Below are positions 37,612-46,958 of a DNA stretch of 64,000 bases, in pieces. The position numbers were made by a program, and so were the translations under genes. This stretch comes from Mastigocoleus testarum BC008 (GTDB taxonomy: Bacteria; Cyanobacteriota; Cyanobacteriia; Cyanobacteriales; Nostocaceae). Positions within the stretch are counted from its first letter, which is position 1. Each line of letters starts with the position of its first letter. Location of the stretch: the NCBI RefSeq assembly GCF_001456025.1, contig NZ_LMTZ01000077.1, forward strand, positions 62,001-126,000, read 5' to 3'. The notes below the pieces were generated by a model that worked only from the letters and a program-made list of their open reading frames with translations, was not told the origin of the DNA and did not search any database.

Positions 37612-39252
37612 ATGGAAACAACAAACTCTATTGGAACCTATTTAATTGAAAAACTTTATCAAAATGGAGCACATCACGTTTTTGGTGTACCTGGTGATTT
37701 TGTCCTAGGATTTAACAAACTTTTAGAAGATAGCCAGATCGAATTTATTAATACCTGTGACGAACAGGGAGCCGGTTTTGCAGCAGATGCATACGCTCGC
37801 TTAAAAGGATTAGGTGCTGTTTGCATTACCTATAGTGTTGGTGGATTAAAGATTGCAAACACCACAGCGCAAGCATTTGCAGAAAAATCTCCAGTTGTGG
37901 TTATTAGTGGTTCACCCGGTACAAATGAACGTATAAAAAATCCCTTACTACATCATAAAATCCGTAATTTTGATACGCAGTACAACATTTTCAAAGAACT
38001 CACCGTTGCTTCAACAGTACTGGATAACCCCAAGACAGCTTTTGAAGAAATTGATCGCGTGCTTGCTGCAGCCAAAAGGTATAAACGCCCAGTTTACATC
38101 GAAATCCCCCGGGATATGGTCAATAAACCGGGAAATATAGACTATTCTTTGGATCTGCAGCCACAAGTTAGTAACCCTGAAGCTTTAGCAGAAGTCTTGA
38201 GAGAAGCTGCAAACAAAATCAACGCAGCCAAACAACCCGTAATTCTTGCTGGTGTGGAAATGCATCGATTTGGATTGCAGGAAGAATTACTCAAGCTAGT
38301 CGAAAAAACAAATATCCCGATCGCAGAAACCCTGTTAGGAAAATCAACAATTAGCGAGATGCACCCCAATTATATTGGTATCTATGAAGGTGCAATGGGG
38401 AATAAGTTTACACGTGAATATGTCGAATCCAGCGATTGTTTGATTATGCTGGGTACCTTTTTATCTGATGTTAACTTGGGTATCTTTACTGCTAATCTCG
38501 AACCTAAATATTCAATCTACGTAACGAGCGAGAAAACATCTGTCGGTTTTCATAGTTATGATGAAGTTTATCTTAAGGACTTTGTTCTCGGGTCACTCAA
38601 AGCAAATATCCATCCTCGAGAACTCAATGTTCCTAATGACTTTAAGCCTCCAAGAGATTTCTCAGTCATCAGTGGTAAACCAATAACAATCGCCAGATTA
38701 TTCGAGTGCTTAAACTCTTTCTTAAGCAAAGATACTATCGTAATAGCCGATGTTGGGGATGCATTGTTTGCAGGTTCGGAGTTATTTGTCTACGATAAAA
38801 CTCGATTTTTATCACCTGCTTATTATGCTTCTTTAGGATTTGCTGTTCCTGCTAGCATCGGAGCTCAGTTTGCTAATTCTAGTGTTCGTCCGTTAGTGCT
38901 AGTCGGTGATGGAGCATTTCAAATGACGGGAATGGAATTATCAACTATTGTTCGTTATGGATTAAATCCGATTGTAATTGTTCTAAATAACGGTGGTTAC
39001 GGTACAGAGCGTCCAATATTAGACGGTGCATTCAATGATATTTTGCTGTGGAAATACAGTCGAATTCCAGAGGTATTAGGTGCAGGTCTAGGATTTGACA
39101 TTCAAACTGAGGATGAACTAGAAACAGCCCTACTGCAAAGTCAAACACACTCTGAAAGTTTCTGCATTTTAGATATTCATTTAGATCCAGAAGATACATC
39201 ACCCGCTCTCAAGCGATTAAGCCGCGCATTAGGAGAACGCGTACAAAATTAA
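37612..39252 (+). CDS. Thiamine-diphosphate-dependent 2-keto acid decarboxylase (pyruvate/indolepyruvate decarboxylase type)
   Basis: 546 residues, the normal length for PDC/IPDC. It converts a 2-keto acid to an aldehyde and CO2. It shows the activating Glu in CDEQGAGFAADAYAR, the catalytic His pair in LLHHKIRNF (PDC-type HH motif), and the thiamine-diphosphate/Mg motif GDGAFQMTGMEL ending NNGGYGTE. Acetolactate synthases lack the HH pair, so a decarboxylase is likelier. It could feed ethanol or fusel-aldehyde formation, or indole-3-acetaldehyde. Such enzymes are not universal in cyanobacteria. No dehydrogenase gene is adjacent. A strong Shine-Dalgarno precedes the ATG. Confidence 0.88.
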   Translation: METTNSIGTYLIEKLYQNGAHHVFGVPGDFVLGFNKLLEDSQIEFINTCDEQGAGFAADAYARLKGLGAVCITYSVGGLKIANTTAQAFAEKSPVVVISGSPGTNERIKNPLLHHKIRNFDTQYNIFKELTVASTVLDNPKTAFEEIDRVLAAAKRYKRPVYIEIPRDMVNKPGNIDYSLDLQPQVSNPEALAEVLREAANKINAAKQPVILAGVEMHRFGLQEELLKLVEKTNIPIAETLLGKSTISEMHPNYIGIYEGAMGNKFTREYVESSDCLIMLGTFLSDVNLGIFTANLEPKYSIYVTSEKTSVGFHSYDEVYLKDFVLGSLKANIHPRELNVPNDFKPPRDFSVISGKPITIARLFECLNSFLSKDTIVIADVGDALFAGSELFVYDKTRFLSPAYYASLGFAVPASIGAQFANSSVRPLVLVGDGAFQMTGMELSTIVRYGLNPIVIVLNNGGYGTERPILDGAFNDILLWKYSRIPEVLGAGLGFDIQTEDELETALLQSQTHSESFCILDIHLDPEDTSPALKRLSRALGERVQN

Positions 39253-39354
39253 TCTCCCATCACAACATAATATATTTTCTGTAGGGGCGCACCGACGTGC
39301 GCCCTATCAGTAGTCTATTTTGTACATAACTTCACACGACATCATTTCTTCGAA

Positions 39355-39942
39355 TTATTTTCTCGAATTTCTTCCCCACTTCTTATTGTGAATAAACTGT
39401 GTTACTCGCCAATACAGCAAATAAACCAACAACATTAAATCTAATATCAATTCAAATACAGCAAATTCTCTACCATAGTATCGGGGGTCCCAATAGCTGA
39501 TTGGACTATTAAAACGAATGCTCCACTCAAATGGAAAAAATAATAATGGTCCATCATCAGCATGAGTAAAAATATCTACAGTGGTATGAAATAGACAAGC
39601 TAGTAAAAACCAAAAAAACCACCTTTCCCAGCTACCAATATGTTTTCTCTTGGGAAATGCGATCGCCAAACCTGATAAGAGCAAAATAGGCGAGTGCAAC
39701 AAATTACAAAGCCCTAACCATAAAGGATGATGAAAATACAATTCGTCAAACATCAAACGAAAAGTATCGCCCATACTCCAACCTAGAATTAAGTGGTAAT
39801 AAATAATGCCACCAATCGATAACATCCACAATGCAATATCAGGAGCAACCGAACCCAGTAAAAAAGCAGATTTGACAATCGGAACTCGCTTTAAAACCTT
39901 ATCTAATCCGGCTGTCATCAGAAAATGAGAAGGAGTATTCAT
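39355..39942 (-). CDS. Membrane-bound putative metal-dependent hydrolase (YdjM/DUF457-like)
   Basis: 195 residues from ATG 39942 (MNTPSHFLMTAGL); a longer start five codons upstream is less likely. The pattern of an early His (PSH), SVAPDI, HHP and HTTVDIFTHADD, with four or five hydrophobic helices, matches the YdjM/DUF457-type family of inner-membrane proteins with a metal-binding His/Asp set. Enzymatic activity is not established. It is monocistronic, converges with the decarboxylase gene and has a tandem repeat upstream. Confidence 0.7.
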   Translation of the reverse strand: MNTPSHFLMTAGLDKVLKRVPIVKSAFLLGSVAPDIALWMLSIGGIIYYHLILGWSMGDTFRLMFDELYFHHPLWLGLCNLLHSPILLLSGLAIAFPKRKHIGSWERWFFWFLLACLFHTTVDIFTHADDGPLLFFPFEWSIRFNSPISYWDPRYYGREFAVFELILDLMLLVYLLYWRVTQFIHNKKWGRNSRK

Positions 39943-40028
39943 GCTTTTTACTAGCAACTAAAAATACTTGTTCTTCACTTAGAATACGCGAAAATAATTA
40001 ATTTTGAACACGATATCTTCCTCCCCTT

Positions 40029-40115
40029 GGGGAGGTTAGGAGGGGGTCACTTGGGGAGGTTAGGAGGGGGTCACTTGGGGAGGTTAGGAGGGGGTCACTT
40101 GGGGAGGTTAAGAGG
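40029..40115. repeat. 24-bp tandem repeat, about 3.6 copies
   Basis: Exact unit GGGGAGGTTAGGAGGG plus GGTCACTT at 40029-40052, 40053-40076 and 40077-40100, and a partial diverged fourth copy. The unit length equals eight codons but no gene covers it. Related text occurs at 29876-29900. Confidence 0.92.
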
Positions 40116-40183
40116 ATGTTAAGAAACTTAGGACGGTGTCATTTACCAAAGTTTTCACCACAAACAAAGCGAATAAAACTGCA

Positions 40184-41506
40184 CTAACCCAAAGAAATAC
40201 CACTCAATTCCTGAAACAAACTAGTTGCATAAGAATCAGTCATTCCGGAAATATAATCCGTAATTTTTAGAATTTTGCTATAGGTATCTTCATCACTATT
40301 AGATCGATATTCTTCCGGAAGCAGGTAAGAAATTAACTTTCCTTTCTCACTATTTGTGAGAGCTGCATTGACAAACTTCGCAAATAATTTACCTAAAATT
40401 TCGTACCCAGCAATACGAATCCTTAAAACATCTCGATGCTGGAAAACTTTGCTAGCGATCGTTTTGCGAATTTCTTCCATATTTTGTGCGTAACTTCCCA
40501 AAGATAATAAATCTCGATCAAACTCTCCGGAAAGGATTTTTGGTTCGTAATCTAGGAAAATTTCTGCAGCTTTAGTGACAAGCTTATTAATGGATTCAGC
40601 CCGTAGATGCTTAATAATTTCTGCTTCCTCTTTATTCTTTAAGTTAAGACCTGCAATATCTTGAAGTAAATTTCGGGCTTCATGAAAGGAAAGATAACCC
40701 ATGCGGAAAGCATCTTCAATATCAACAATCGAATAACAGATATCATCAGCAGCTTCCACCAGAAATGCAAGAGGATGTCGCGACCACCAAGCAACACTAT
40801 CATTACGACGAATTAATCCAACAGTTTCAGCCACTTGAGTAAATAAATCTTTTTCAGCTTGAAAGAAACTATATTTTTTAACACTGCTACCAGAATAACC
40901 ATTAAGTATATGTTCGGGAATAAAAGATTCTCTGGGATATTTTGTAAAAGCCGCTAAAGTTGGACAGGTAAGCTGCATTCCCCCTAAACGTGGCGACATT
41001 TCTAATTTTGCGATTGTTCGAAAACCTTGAGCGTTTCCTTCAAATAATTCAAAATCAGCCTTTTGCGAATCATTGAGCAACTTCTCAACTGAATTGTCAT
41101 AATTCCCAAACCAAGACTCGAATCCAATTTGGATTGCATCTTCACCAGCATGACCGAAGGGTGGGTTACCAATATCATGGGCTAAACAAGCAGCAGAAAT
41201 AATATCGCCAAAATCTGCAGCACTAAAACCATCTCGGTCGAGCTTGTGTCTGTTAACGATTTCGCAACCAACCATTCTCCCTAAAGAACGACCAACACAA
41301 GAAACTTCCAAACTATGGATTAGACGAGTGCGAACGTAATCGTTGGTGGAAAGAGAAAAAACTTGGGTTTTATCTTTAAGACGACGGAAGGGAAATGAAA
41401 AAACTAAGCGATCATAATCTTTCTGAAAACAGGTTCTATCCCAGTGGATATCTTCTGACTCTGATTTTCCCAATCTTTGTGGAGTGAGAAGTTTTTTCCA
41501 ATCCAT
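40184..41506 (-). CDS. dgt: Deoxyguanosinetriphosphate triphosphohydrolase (dGTPase), HD family
   Basis: 440 residues. Hydrolyses dGTP, and possibly other dNTPs, to the nucleoside and triphosphate. The HD-domain metal ligands are visible: His in TRLIHSLEVS, the HD pair in AACLAHDIGNPPFGHAGEDAI, and a later Asp in EAADDICYSIVDIEDAF. The RLKDKTQVFSL and DYVRTRL segments are typical of the dGTPase subgroup. Monocistronic; a clean ATG start at 41506. Confidence 0.92.
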   Translation of the reverse strand: MDWKKLLTPQRLGKSESEDIHWDRTCFQKDYDRLVFSFPFRRLKDKTQVFSLSTNDYVRTRLIHSLEVSCVGRSLGRMVGCEIVNRHKLDRDGFSAADFGDIISAACLAHDIGNPPFGHAGEDAIQIGFESWFGNYDNSVEKLLNDSQKADFELFEGNAQGFRTIAKLEMSPRLGGMQLTCPTLAAFTKYPRESFIPEHILNGYSGSSVKKYSFFQAEKDLFTQVAETVGLIRRNDSVAWWSRHPLAFLVEAADDICYSIVDIEDAFRMGYLSFHEARNLLQDIAGLNLKNKEEAEIIKHLRAESINKLVTKAAEIFLDYEPKILSGEFDRDLLSLGSYAQNMEEIRKTIASKVFQHRDVLRIRIAGYEILGKLFAKFVNAALTNSEKGKLISYLLPEEYRSNSDEDTYSKILKITDYISGMTDSYATSLFQELSGISLG

Positions 41507-41859
41507 AATTGATATTTTGTGTAGATATTACTCAGATAAATTTATTTATCGAAATTAATTAGCAAAAATACATTGTTATTCTAGTGATTTTCTCAACTAG
41601 CAAACAAAAAATTATCCTGACATTACTCAACTCACTGTTGAAGAAAGAAAAACAACCAAATAAAGTATGTAGATTTGGACTATGCGATCGATAAGTGAAA
41701 CTTCATACTGAAGCAAATTTGTATAAGGGAACAAAAAAACTGTGTGTAAATCTTATTTACCCCACAAGAATGAAAAATCATAAATCACCACTCGTATAAG
41801 AAACAATCTGCATCACTCCACGTCATCAAACACAACTGCTTGAAGAGGAAATCGAAGCT
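41507..41859. other. Divergent promoter region between dgt and the TrbI-like gene
   Basis: 350 bp, AT-rich. GAAGAGGAAATCGAAGCT just before ATG 41860 may serve as ribosome-binding site. No hairpin or ORF was seen. Confidence 0.35.
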
Positions 41860-42531
41860 ATGGCTAGCTTTCGTCGTTGGAAAAATGGAACTGCTGCATT
41901 TCTTGCAATAGCAATCTCAACAGGGACAATAACTCCTTTATTTAGCTTGAATCGAGCAAACGCCCAAGTCATTTTCGGAGAACCAAGGAGAGTTTCAATC
42001 TCCGCTGGAGCAACTCTTCCTGTTACCTATGAAAAAGATAAAATTGTTGTTGCTCCTGATGAAACTCTGGATTTAACTTTAAAAGTAGCGAGTGATATTG
42101 TTGACAGGTCTGGTAATCTCTTAATTCCCAAAAATACTGAAATTAAAGGTGAATTGAGACCTGCAAGCGATCGAGACTCAGATAAAGGTTCTCAGTTTGT
42201 AGCTGAAGAGTTAATTTTTCCCAACGGAGATCGTCAATCCATTGACGCAGCTTCGGATGTAGTCACGAACATAGAAAAAATCAAAAAAGGTTCTGACTCA
42301 AGCAAAATATTGCAAGATGCAGCTATCGGTGCGGGTGCTGCTGCTGTCATAGAATTGCTTACAGGTGACAGGGATATAGATATTTTAGGTCCAGTAGCTG
42401 GTGCTGGTGCTGGTGCTTTAGCAAGCGTTCTGTTACGAAAGAAAACAGTTGAAGTTGTTGTCATCAATCCCGAAAAAGATTTAGATGTCACCCTAGATTC
42501 GGATTTAGTAATTTCCTTGTCCCGTAATTAA
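41860..42531 (+). CDS. Secreted TrbI/VirB10-like glycine-zipper protein
   Basis: 223 residues. A signal peptide covers about 1-36 (FLAIAISTGTITPLFSLNRANA). The rest repeats the pattern of conjugal TrbI/VirB10-like domains: LPVTYEKDKIVVAPDETLDL, LIPKNTEIKGEL, SQFVAEELIF, then a glycine-zipper hydrophobic segment (GAGAAAVIELL; AGAGAGALASVLL). It is clearly paralogous to the C-terminal half of the SLH protein encoded 555 bp downstream. It is probably an envelope protein; no secretion system is nearby. A strong terminator follows. Confidence 0.7.
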   Translation: MASFRRWKNGTAAFLAIAISTGTITPLFSLNRANAQVIFGEPRRVSISAGATLPVTYEKDKIVVAPDETLDLTLKVASDIVDRSGNLLIPKNTEIKGELRPASDRDSDKGSQFVAEELIFPNGDRQSIDAASDVVTNIEKIKKGSDSSKILQDAAIGAGAAAVIELLTGDRDIDILGPVAGAGAGALASVLLRKKTVEVVVINPEKDLDVTLDSDLVISLSRN

Positions 42532-42575
42532 TAATTATTTTTTCTTTCTTTTTAACCTTAATCATCCTATTAACT

Positions 42576-42603
42576 GGGTTCTCATTAAAAGAACCCTTTT
42601 TTT
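42576..42603 (+). terminator. Rho-independent terminator
   Basis: GGGTTCT-CATTAAA-AGAACCC with a perfect 7-bp stem, followed directly by seven T. It lies 45 bp after the TrbI-like gene. Confidence 0.93.
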
Positions 42604-43086
42604 ATGCGTTTTTATAATGATGAAATTGAATGAAAATTCGGCGATTTTATATAAATACACCGTTTGAGGATATTAACGATTTTTTATTTATAGTGTAAAT
42701 CATCCGAAAAGGCGACTAAGAGAAAATACGAAGTACATTGATTTATATCTAGTAATACTCCGCAGATTCTCGTTGGTGCAAGCCTACATCATGGGTTTAA
42801 AATACCTGTGGGTAAAGTGAAATTCCATTATCAACAACAAAAATAAAGTCATATTCACTTCTATATAGTTTATTATCTCATTTGCTAAATAAAATAATTT
42901 TCTGGGAAAAGTAAGCAACTATTTGATTGTGAATACGTCAAGATTATTTCATTATTTACCTATACTTTTAATTATATTTTACTTCAGCAAAAATATAATT
43001 TTCATTAGTTTAAAATGGAACATTTTATTTTGAGTATTGTCTGAATAATTAACAGAATTAAACAGAATAAATTGGGGTTAAAATAA
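42604..43086. other. AT-rich upstream region of the SLH gene
   Basis: 480 bp without an ORF. It should contain the SLH gene promoter. The start ATG 43087 is preceded by TTGGGGTTAAAATAA, a weak ribosome-binding site. Confidence 0.35.
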
Positions 43087-44328
43087 ATGTTTGGAAAATC
43101 TAGTTGGCAATCTAAATGTGCTGCAGTTATGGCAATTGGAATTACAGCCGGAAGTATTGCACCGTTAGTTGCTTCTGCACCTGCTTTGGCTCAATCTAAT
43201 TTTTATGACGTTTCATCTAATTATTGGGCTGCAGAATTTATTCAAGAGTTAGCACGACGAGATGTCATTGCTGGATTTCCCGATGGTTCTTTTCGTCCAG
43301 AGCAACCAGTCACCCGAGCTCAATTCGCTGCAATGATTCGTAAAGCTTTCCAAAAAGCACCTGAACGTAGAGCAGTTAATTTCAACGACGTATCTAGAAA
43401 TTATTGGGCTTACGGCGCAATTCAAGAAGCTTACACCACAGGTTTCTTGTCTGGATATCCCGGTAATCGCTTTGCACCCAATCAAAATATTCCTCGGGAA
43501 CAGGTCTTAGTTTCCCTTGCTAACGGCTTAGATTACAGCCCAAGCAATAGCTCAATCAACACGCTGCAGTACTACAATGATTCGTTTAATATTTCCAACT
43601 ACGCTCGTCGTCCAATTGCTGCAGCAACAGAAAAACAAATAGTAGTTAACTACCCTAACGTTCAGTCCCTCAATCCTAAAGCAACAGCAACAAGAGCCCA
43701 AGTTGCAGCTTTTATTTATCAAGCATTAGTTAGTAACAACCAAGCGTCAGCAATCTCCTCCCCCTACATCGTAGCTTTTAAATCATCTCCACCCACTCCT
43801 GTTGCAGTTACCATTCCTGCAGAAACCGTAATTCCTGTTAAATACGACAAAGCAGAAAAAATTCTGGTGACAAAAGATGAGACTGCACCTTTGACGCTCA
43901 CGGTATCTCAAAACGTAATTACAGATAGAGGAGATATTGTAATTCCTGCTGGTAGCCAAGTTATAGGAGAACTCAAGCCTGCTGAAGGTGGCTCCCAATT
44001 TGTAGCTCAAAAATTAGTTTTAACTTCTGGTCAAGAGTACAATATCGATGCAAATTCAGAAGTGATTACTAAAACTGAAACAGTTAAAAAGGGCAGTAGA
44101 CTTCGCTCCACCCTCAAAAATGCAGCCCTTGGTGCAGGTGCAGCAGCAGCGATCGCAGGAGTAACTGGCGATCGCGCAATAGCAACAGAAGAAGTCTTAG
44201 GTGGTGCTGCAGTTGGTAGCTTAGTTGGTCTTTTCTTTGGGAAAAAGAGTGTTGACCTGATTGTCATCGATCCAGATACTGACCTGCAAATGACAATTGA
44301 AGAACAGTTTGAAGTCTCATTGCGATGA
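43087..44328 (+). CDS. S-layer homology (SLH) protein with C-terminal TrbI-like glycine-zipper domain
   Basis: 413 residues. A signal peptide covers about 1-35 (cleavage near ALAQS). Three SLH repeats follow: FYDVSSNYWAAEFIQELA (about 38-90), FNDVSRNYWAYGAIQEA (about 98-150), and a weaker third at about 158-215 (NDSFNISNYARRPIAAATE). SLH domains anchor proteins to the peptidoglycan or its polymers. From about 238 the protein is paralogous to the whole 41860 protein (VIPVKYDKAEKILVTKDETA; SQFVAQKLVL; glycine-rich GAGAAAAIAGVTGDRAI). The fusion suggests a cell-envelope tether in which the zipper segment inserts in or spans the outer membrane. A heptamer array follows. Confidence 0.87.
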   Translation: MFGKSSWQSKCAAVMAIGITAGSIAPLVASAPALAQSNFYDVSSNYWAAEFIQELARRDVIAGFPDGSFRPEQPVTRAQFAAMIRKAFQKAPERRAVNFNDVSRNYWAYGAIQEAYTTGFLSGYPGNRFAPNQNIPREQVLVSLANGLDYSPSNSSINTLQYYNDSFNISNYARRPIAAATEKQIVVNYPNVQSLNPKATATRAQVAAFIYQALVSNNQASAISSPYIVAFKSSPPTPVAVTIPAETVIPVKYDKAEKILVTKDETAPLTLTVSQNVITDRGDIVIPAGSQVIGELKPAEGGSQFVAQKLVLTSGQEYNIDANSEVITKTETVKKGSRLRSTLKNAALGAGAAAAIAGVTGDRAIATEEVLGGAAVGSLVGLFFGKKSVDLIVIDPDTDLQMTIEEQFEVSLR

Positions 44329-44357
44329 TTGTCTTGAAATTCAGGAATCAGGACAGA

Positions 44358-44416
44358 AGTAATGAGTAATGAGTAACAAGTAGTAAGTAATGAGTAATAA
44401 GTAATGAGTAATGAGT
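44358..44416. repeat. Short tandem heptamer repeats (AGTAATG/AGTAATA)
   Basis: About eight units between the SLH gene and the convergent histidine kinase gene. Confidence 0.88.
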
Positions 44417-44545
44417 TTGGATTTATGAGATAGCTTTAGCTAATACAAATGTATTATTATCCAGTGAATGCTTATAGATTATTGCATTAAGAACTTCCCA
44501 ATCCCTATATGACGCTGTCGCGTCACGCTAAGCTAACGCCAATCC

Positions 44546-45865
44546 CTAACCCCCAACAGACGGTAACCAAATTAAAAATGTAGTTCCAGGTTTGTCAGAC
44601 AATGGGATTGCTGAGTTTAAAGCAGGGCTAAAAATCTGAATCTCGCCCTGCATTTGCTCTATCAATTGTTTGGCGATAGTTAAACCCAATCCCGTACCAG
44701 GAATTTCTGTTTCAGCTTGCGCTCCACGGTAACCACGTTCGCCAATATGCTTTAGATCCATTTGCGAAATACCAGGACCATTGTCACTAATAGCTATTCC
44801 TTGAAAGCCGTCTTTTTCGTGACCTACTGTAATCGCAACCTTACCACCGGCAGGAGTATACTTCAAAGCATTGTCAATAATATTACTGAAAACTTCCGTT
44901 AGGGCTTTAGAGTTAGCATTTACAGGAGATAAATTGGCAGGTATTTCTGCCGTTAATCCCAAACCCCTCTCTTGAGCGATTGCACGGGCCGAAATCAGTA
45001 AAGGGTCTAATATATCTTCCAAGTAGCATTCACCCCCTTCCTCGCCCGCTCCGGGCAATAATAATGGCACATCTGAAGAAGGTTGTTGTACAGTTGCTTT
45101 CACTAAGACTTTATCCCCCGGCAACTTAGGAGCGACTATATCTGCTGTTGTAAGGTTAATAACCTCGTCAAAATGAACTAGTAATTCCCTTAGGCGATCG
45201 CTCTCCCGAATAATCGATGTGGCAACGTCTCTGTTTACATCCCCGGGACGCAGGCGCTTGACCAATAGTTTGCCAAAAGTTCGTAATGCGGTAAGTGGAT
45301 TGCGAAATTGATGCAGTAAATTGTCTAATAAATCCTGTTGCTTTTCCTGAAGGATTTGTTGTTGTTCTAGCTCAGAACGCAACCATGCTTGTCGACGATC
45401 CAAAATGCAGGCGATCGCCAGCGTTCTTGCAATTCTTTCAATCTCATCCCGTTCGCTATCTTTCCAGCCACGGTCATCTCTCACCGTCACAAATAACCCC
45501 ATAATTGCATTTTCATGAACTAGGGGTAAAACAATTTGGTCGCCACGAAATAAATATTCTTCCTGGGAGTGGCAATTCTCTTCATCTCCTCCCTTAGATT
45601 CTTGCGGAACTGAAATTAATTCTTGTACACCTGTTAATAGCTTCTGATTCAGATTGGGCAAAACTTTATTTTTATCGCTTTGTTGCCATAATCCTGTCTC
45701 TGGATAAACTGCAATTGGTACTAATTTAGCTTCGCTTATTGAAGAGGCTTCTACCAATTCTTGGGTCAAATACACTATGCTCAAAGACGCTCCCAGCCCT
45801 TGGGCTAACAGTGCCATCTGCTCTCTACAAAGAGCCACATACTCAGAACTGGCGGTGCTTAACAT
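44546..45865 (-). CDS. GAF-domain sensor histidine kinase
   Basis: About 439 residues from ATG 45865; a TTG start eight codons upstream is also possible. The N-terminal GAF-like domain (about 10-160) includes IVLPLVHENAIMGLFVTVRDDRGW. A coiled coil with QQQILQEKQQDLLDNLL leads to the HisKA site HQFRNPLTALRTFGKLL. The HATPase domain at about 310-430 shows NALKYTPAGGKV, DNGPGIS and GTGLGLTIAKQLI. All kinase motifs are intact. It has no receiver domain and no membrane helix. No response regulator gene is adjacent, so it is an orphan kinase of the type common in cyanobacteria. Confidence 0.9.
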   Translation of the reverse strand: MLSTASSEYVALCREQMALLAQGLGASLSIVYLTQELVEASSISEAKLVPIAVYPETGLWQQSDKNKVLPNLNQKLLTGVQELISVPQESKGGDEENCHSQEEYLFRGDQIVLPLVHENAIMGLFVTVRDDRGWKDSERDEIERIARTLAIACILDRRQAWLRSELEQQQILQEKQQDLLDNLLHQFRNPLTALRTFGKLLVKRLRPGDVNRDVATSIIRESDRLRELLVHFDEVINLTTADIVAPKLPGDKVLVKATVQQPSSDVPLLLPGAGEEGGECYLEDILDPLLISARAIAQERGLGLTAEIPANLSPVNANSKALTEVFSNIIDNALKYTPAGGKVAITVGHEKDGFQGIAISDNGPGISQMDLKHIGERGYRGAQAETEIPGTGLGLTIAKQLIEQMQGEIQIFSPALNSAIPLSDKPGTTFLIWLPSVGG

Positions 45866-46136
45866 TTTGTAACGCTTACTTGCAATCAATAACTAGAAAA
45901 ATAAAATCTATTTGTTTTTCTCTTCCTATAAAGATTAATTAAACCACTGAAAGTTATGCATTCCCCAAATGTATTATATATCGATATTCTAATGGTTTAT
46001 ATTCGTTTAAAGATATTATTTCTATGGTATGCAAAAGTTAAAAGCAGTTGATTTTTAGGTTTAAAACTTTTATAATTACGACGGGTTTTGTAGCTATCAC
46101 TACAATCTATTAAGCTTGAAAGAGGAGGAAAATAGG

Positions 46137-46460
46137 TTGGCTAGGAGACGCAAGCGCAAGAGTCGTCGTCGCCAAGAAGGACGTCGTATTTTAGAGAATG
46201 TGCCTCAGTTTAGCATAGAGAGTGGCGATGATAAGCCTGTAACAGCAGCAAGAAAATTTATTCAAGCAGAAGGTATTGTCCCACCAGCTTTGTTACTTGT
46301 AAAGCGTAATGAGCATACAACCGATCGTTATTTTTGGGCAGAAAAAGGACTGTTCGGTGCTCAATACGTTGAGGAAAACCACTTTTTATTTCCTAGTTTG
46401 AGGACATTAGAGGAGGATTCTACTCGAGAAATGCTAGCTGTTGTAGCTGCTGCTCGTTAG
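46137..46460 (+). CDS. DUF3155 family protein
   Basis: 107 residues if translation starts at TTG 46137, which is six bases after the strong Shine-Dalgarno GAGGAGGA (46123-46130) and gives (M)ARRRKRKSRRRQEGRRIL. An upstream TTG at 46116 would place the Shine-Dalgarno inside the gene and is rejected. The very basic N-terminus and the rest (AARKFIQAEGIVPPALLLVK; RYFWAEKGLFGAQYVEENHF) fit the cyanobacterial DUF3155 family. The Arg/Lys-rich start suggests RNA or DNA contact, but the function is unknown. Monocistronic. Confidence 0.8.
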   Translation: MARRRKRKSRRRQEGRRILENVPQFSIESGDDKPVTAARKFIQAEGIVPPALLLVKRNEHTTDRYFWAEKGLFGAQYVEENHFLFPSLRTLEEDSTREMLAVVAAAR

Positions 46461-46958
46461 TTAAAGGGGTTGATAATTTTATTTATTTTTATCTCTCCTT
46501 TAGAGTTTGAATACAGTTCTTAAAAACTATTAACTGGCAAAAGTGATTAGTTTGCATCTAAAATTCAGATTTTTTTAAACTTTTTTGCAGGATTGCCAGT
46601 AAATTACTTCCTTAATGAGTTAAGGGCAATTTTGACTACCCTCAACTGCCGTTTTGTTACGGGGTAGATTTTTACACAAAAGAATGCACCAAACAATTGC
46701 AATGAAGCAAATTATCCCAAGTAAAGCGTTGGTATATCATCCACGATATTGCCTGGGATAATTTGTTGTAAATGCTTCCGAGCTATCCTAACCTTAGTAT
46801 GCTCGTCTTGTCACTAAGTGTACTCTTTCAAGAAAGATTGTTTTTCTCCACGATATTACATCGTGGAGATTCATAAAGTTTTTGTTTGTAATTCTCCCAA
46901 CTTTCTGTCTTTAAGAACTGAAACTCAAACTCGCAGGCTTGTTACGAACAGTGTTGAG
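46461..46958. other. Intergenic region with two hairpins
   Basis: A 12-bp perfect stem CAAATTATCCCA (46708-46719) / TGGGATAATTTG (46754-46765), and a 10-bp stem TCTCCACGAT / ATCGTGGAGA (46845-46869) with a 5-nt loop. They lie between convergent genes. The second is followed on the plus strand by a short T-run some 8 nt later; either could end transcripts of the DUF3155 gene. Confidence 0.5.
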
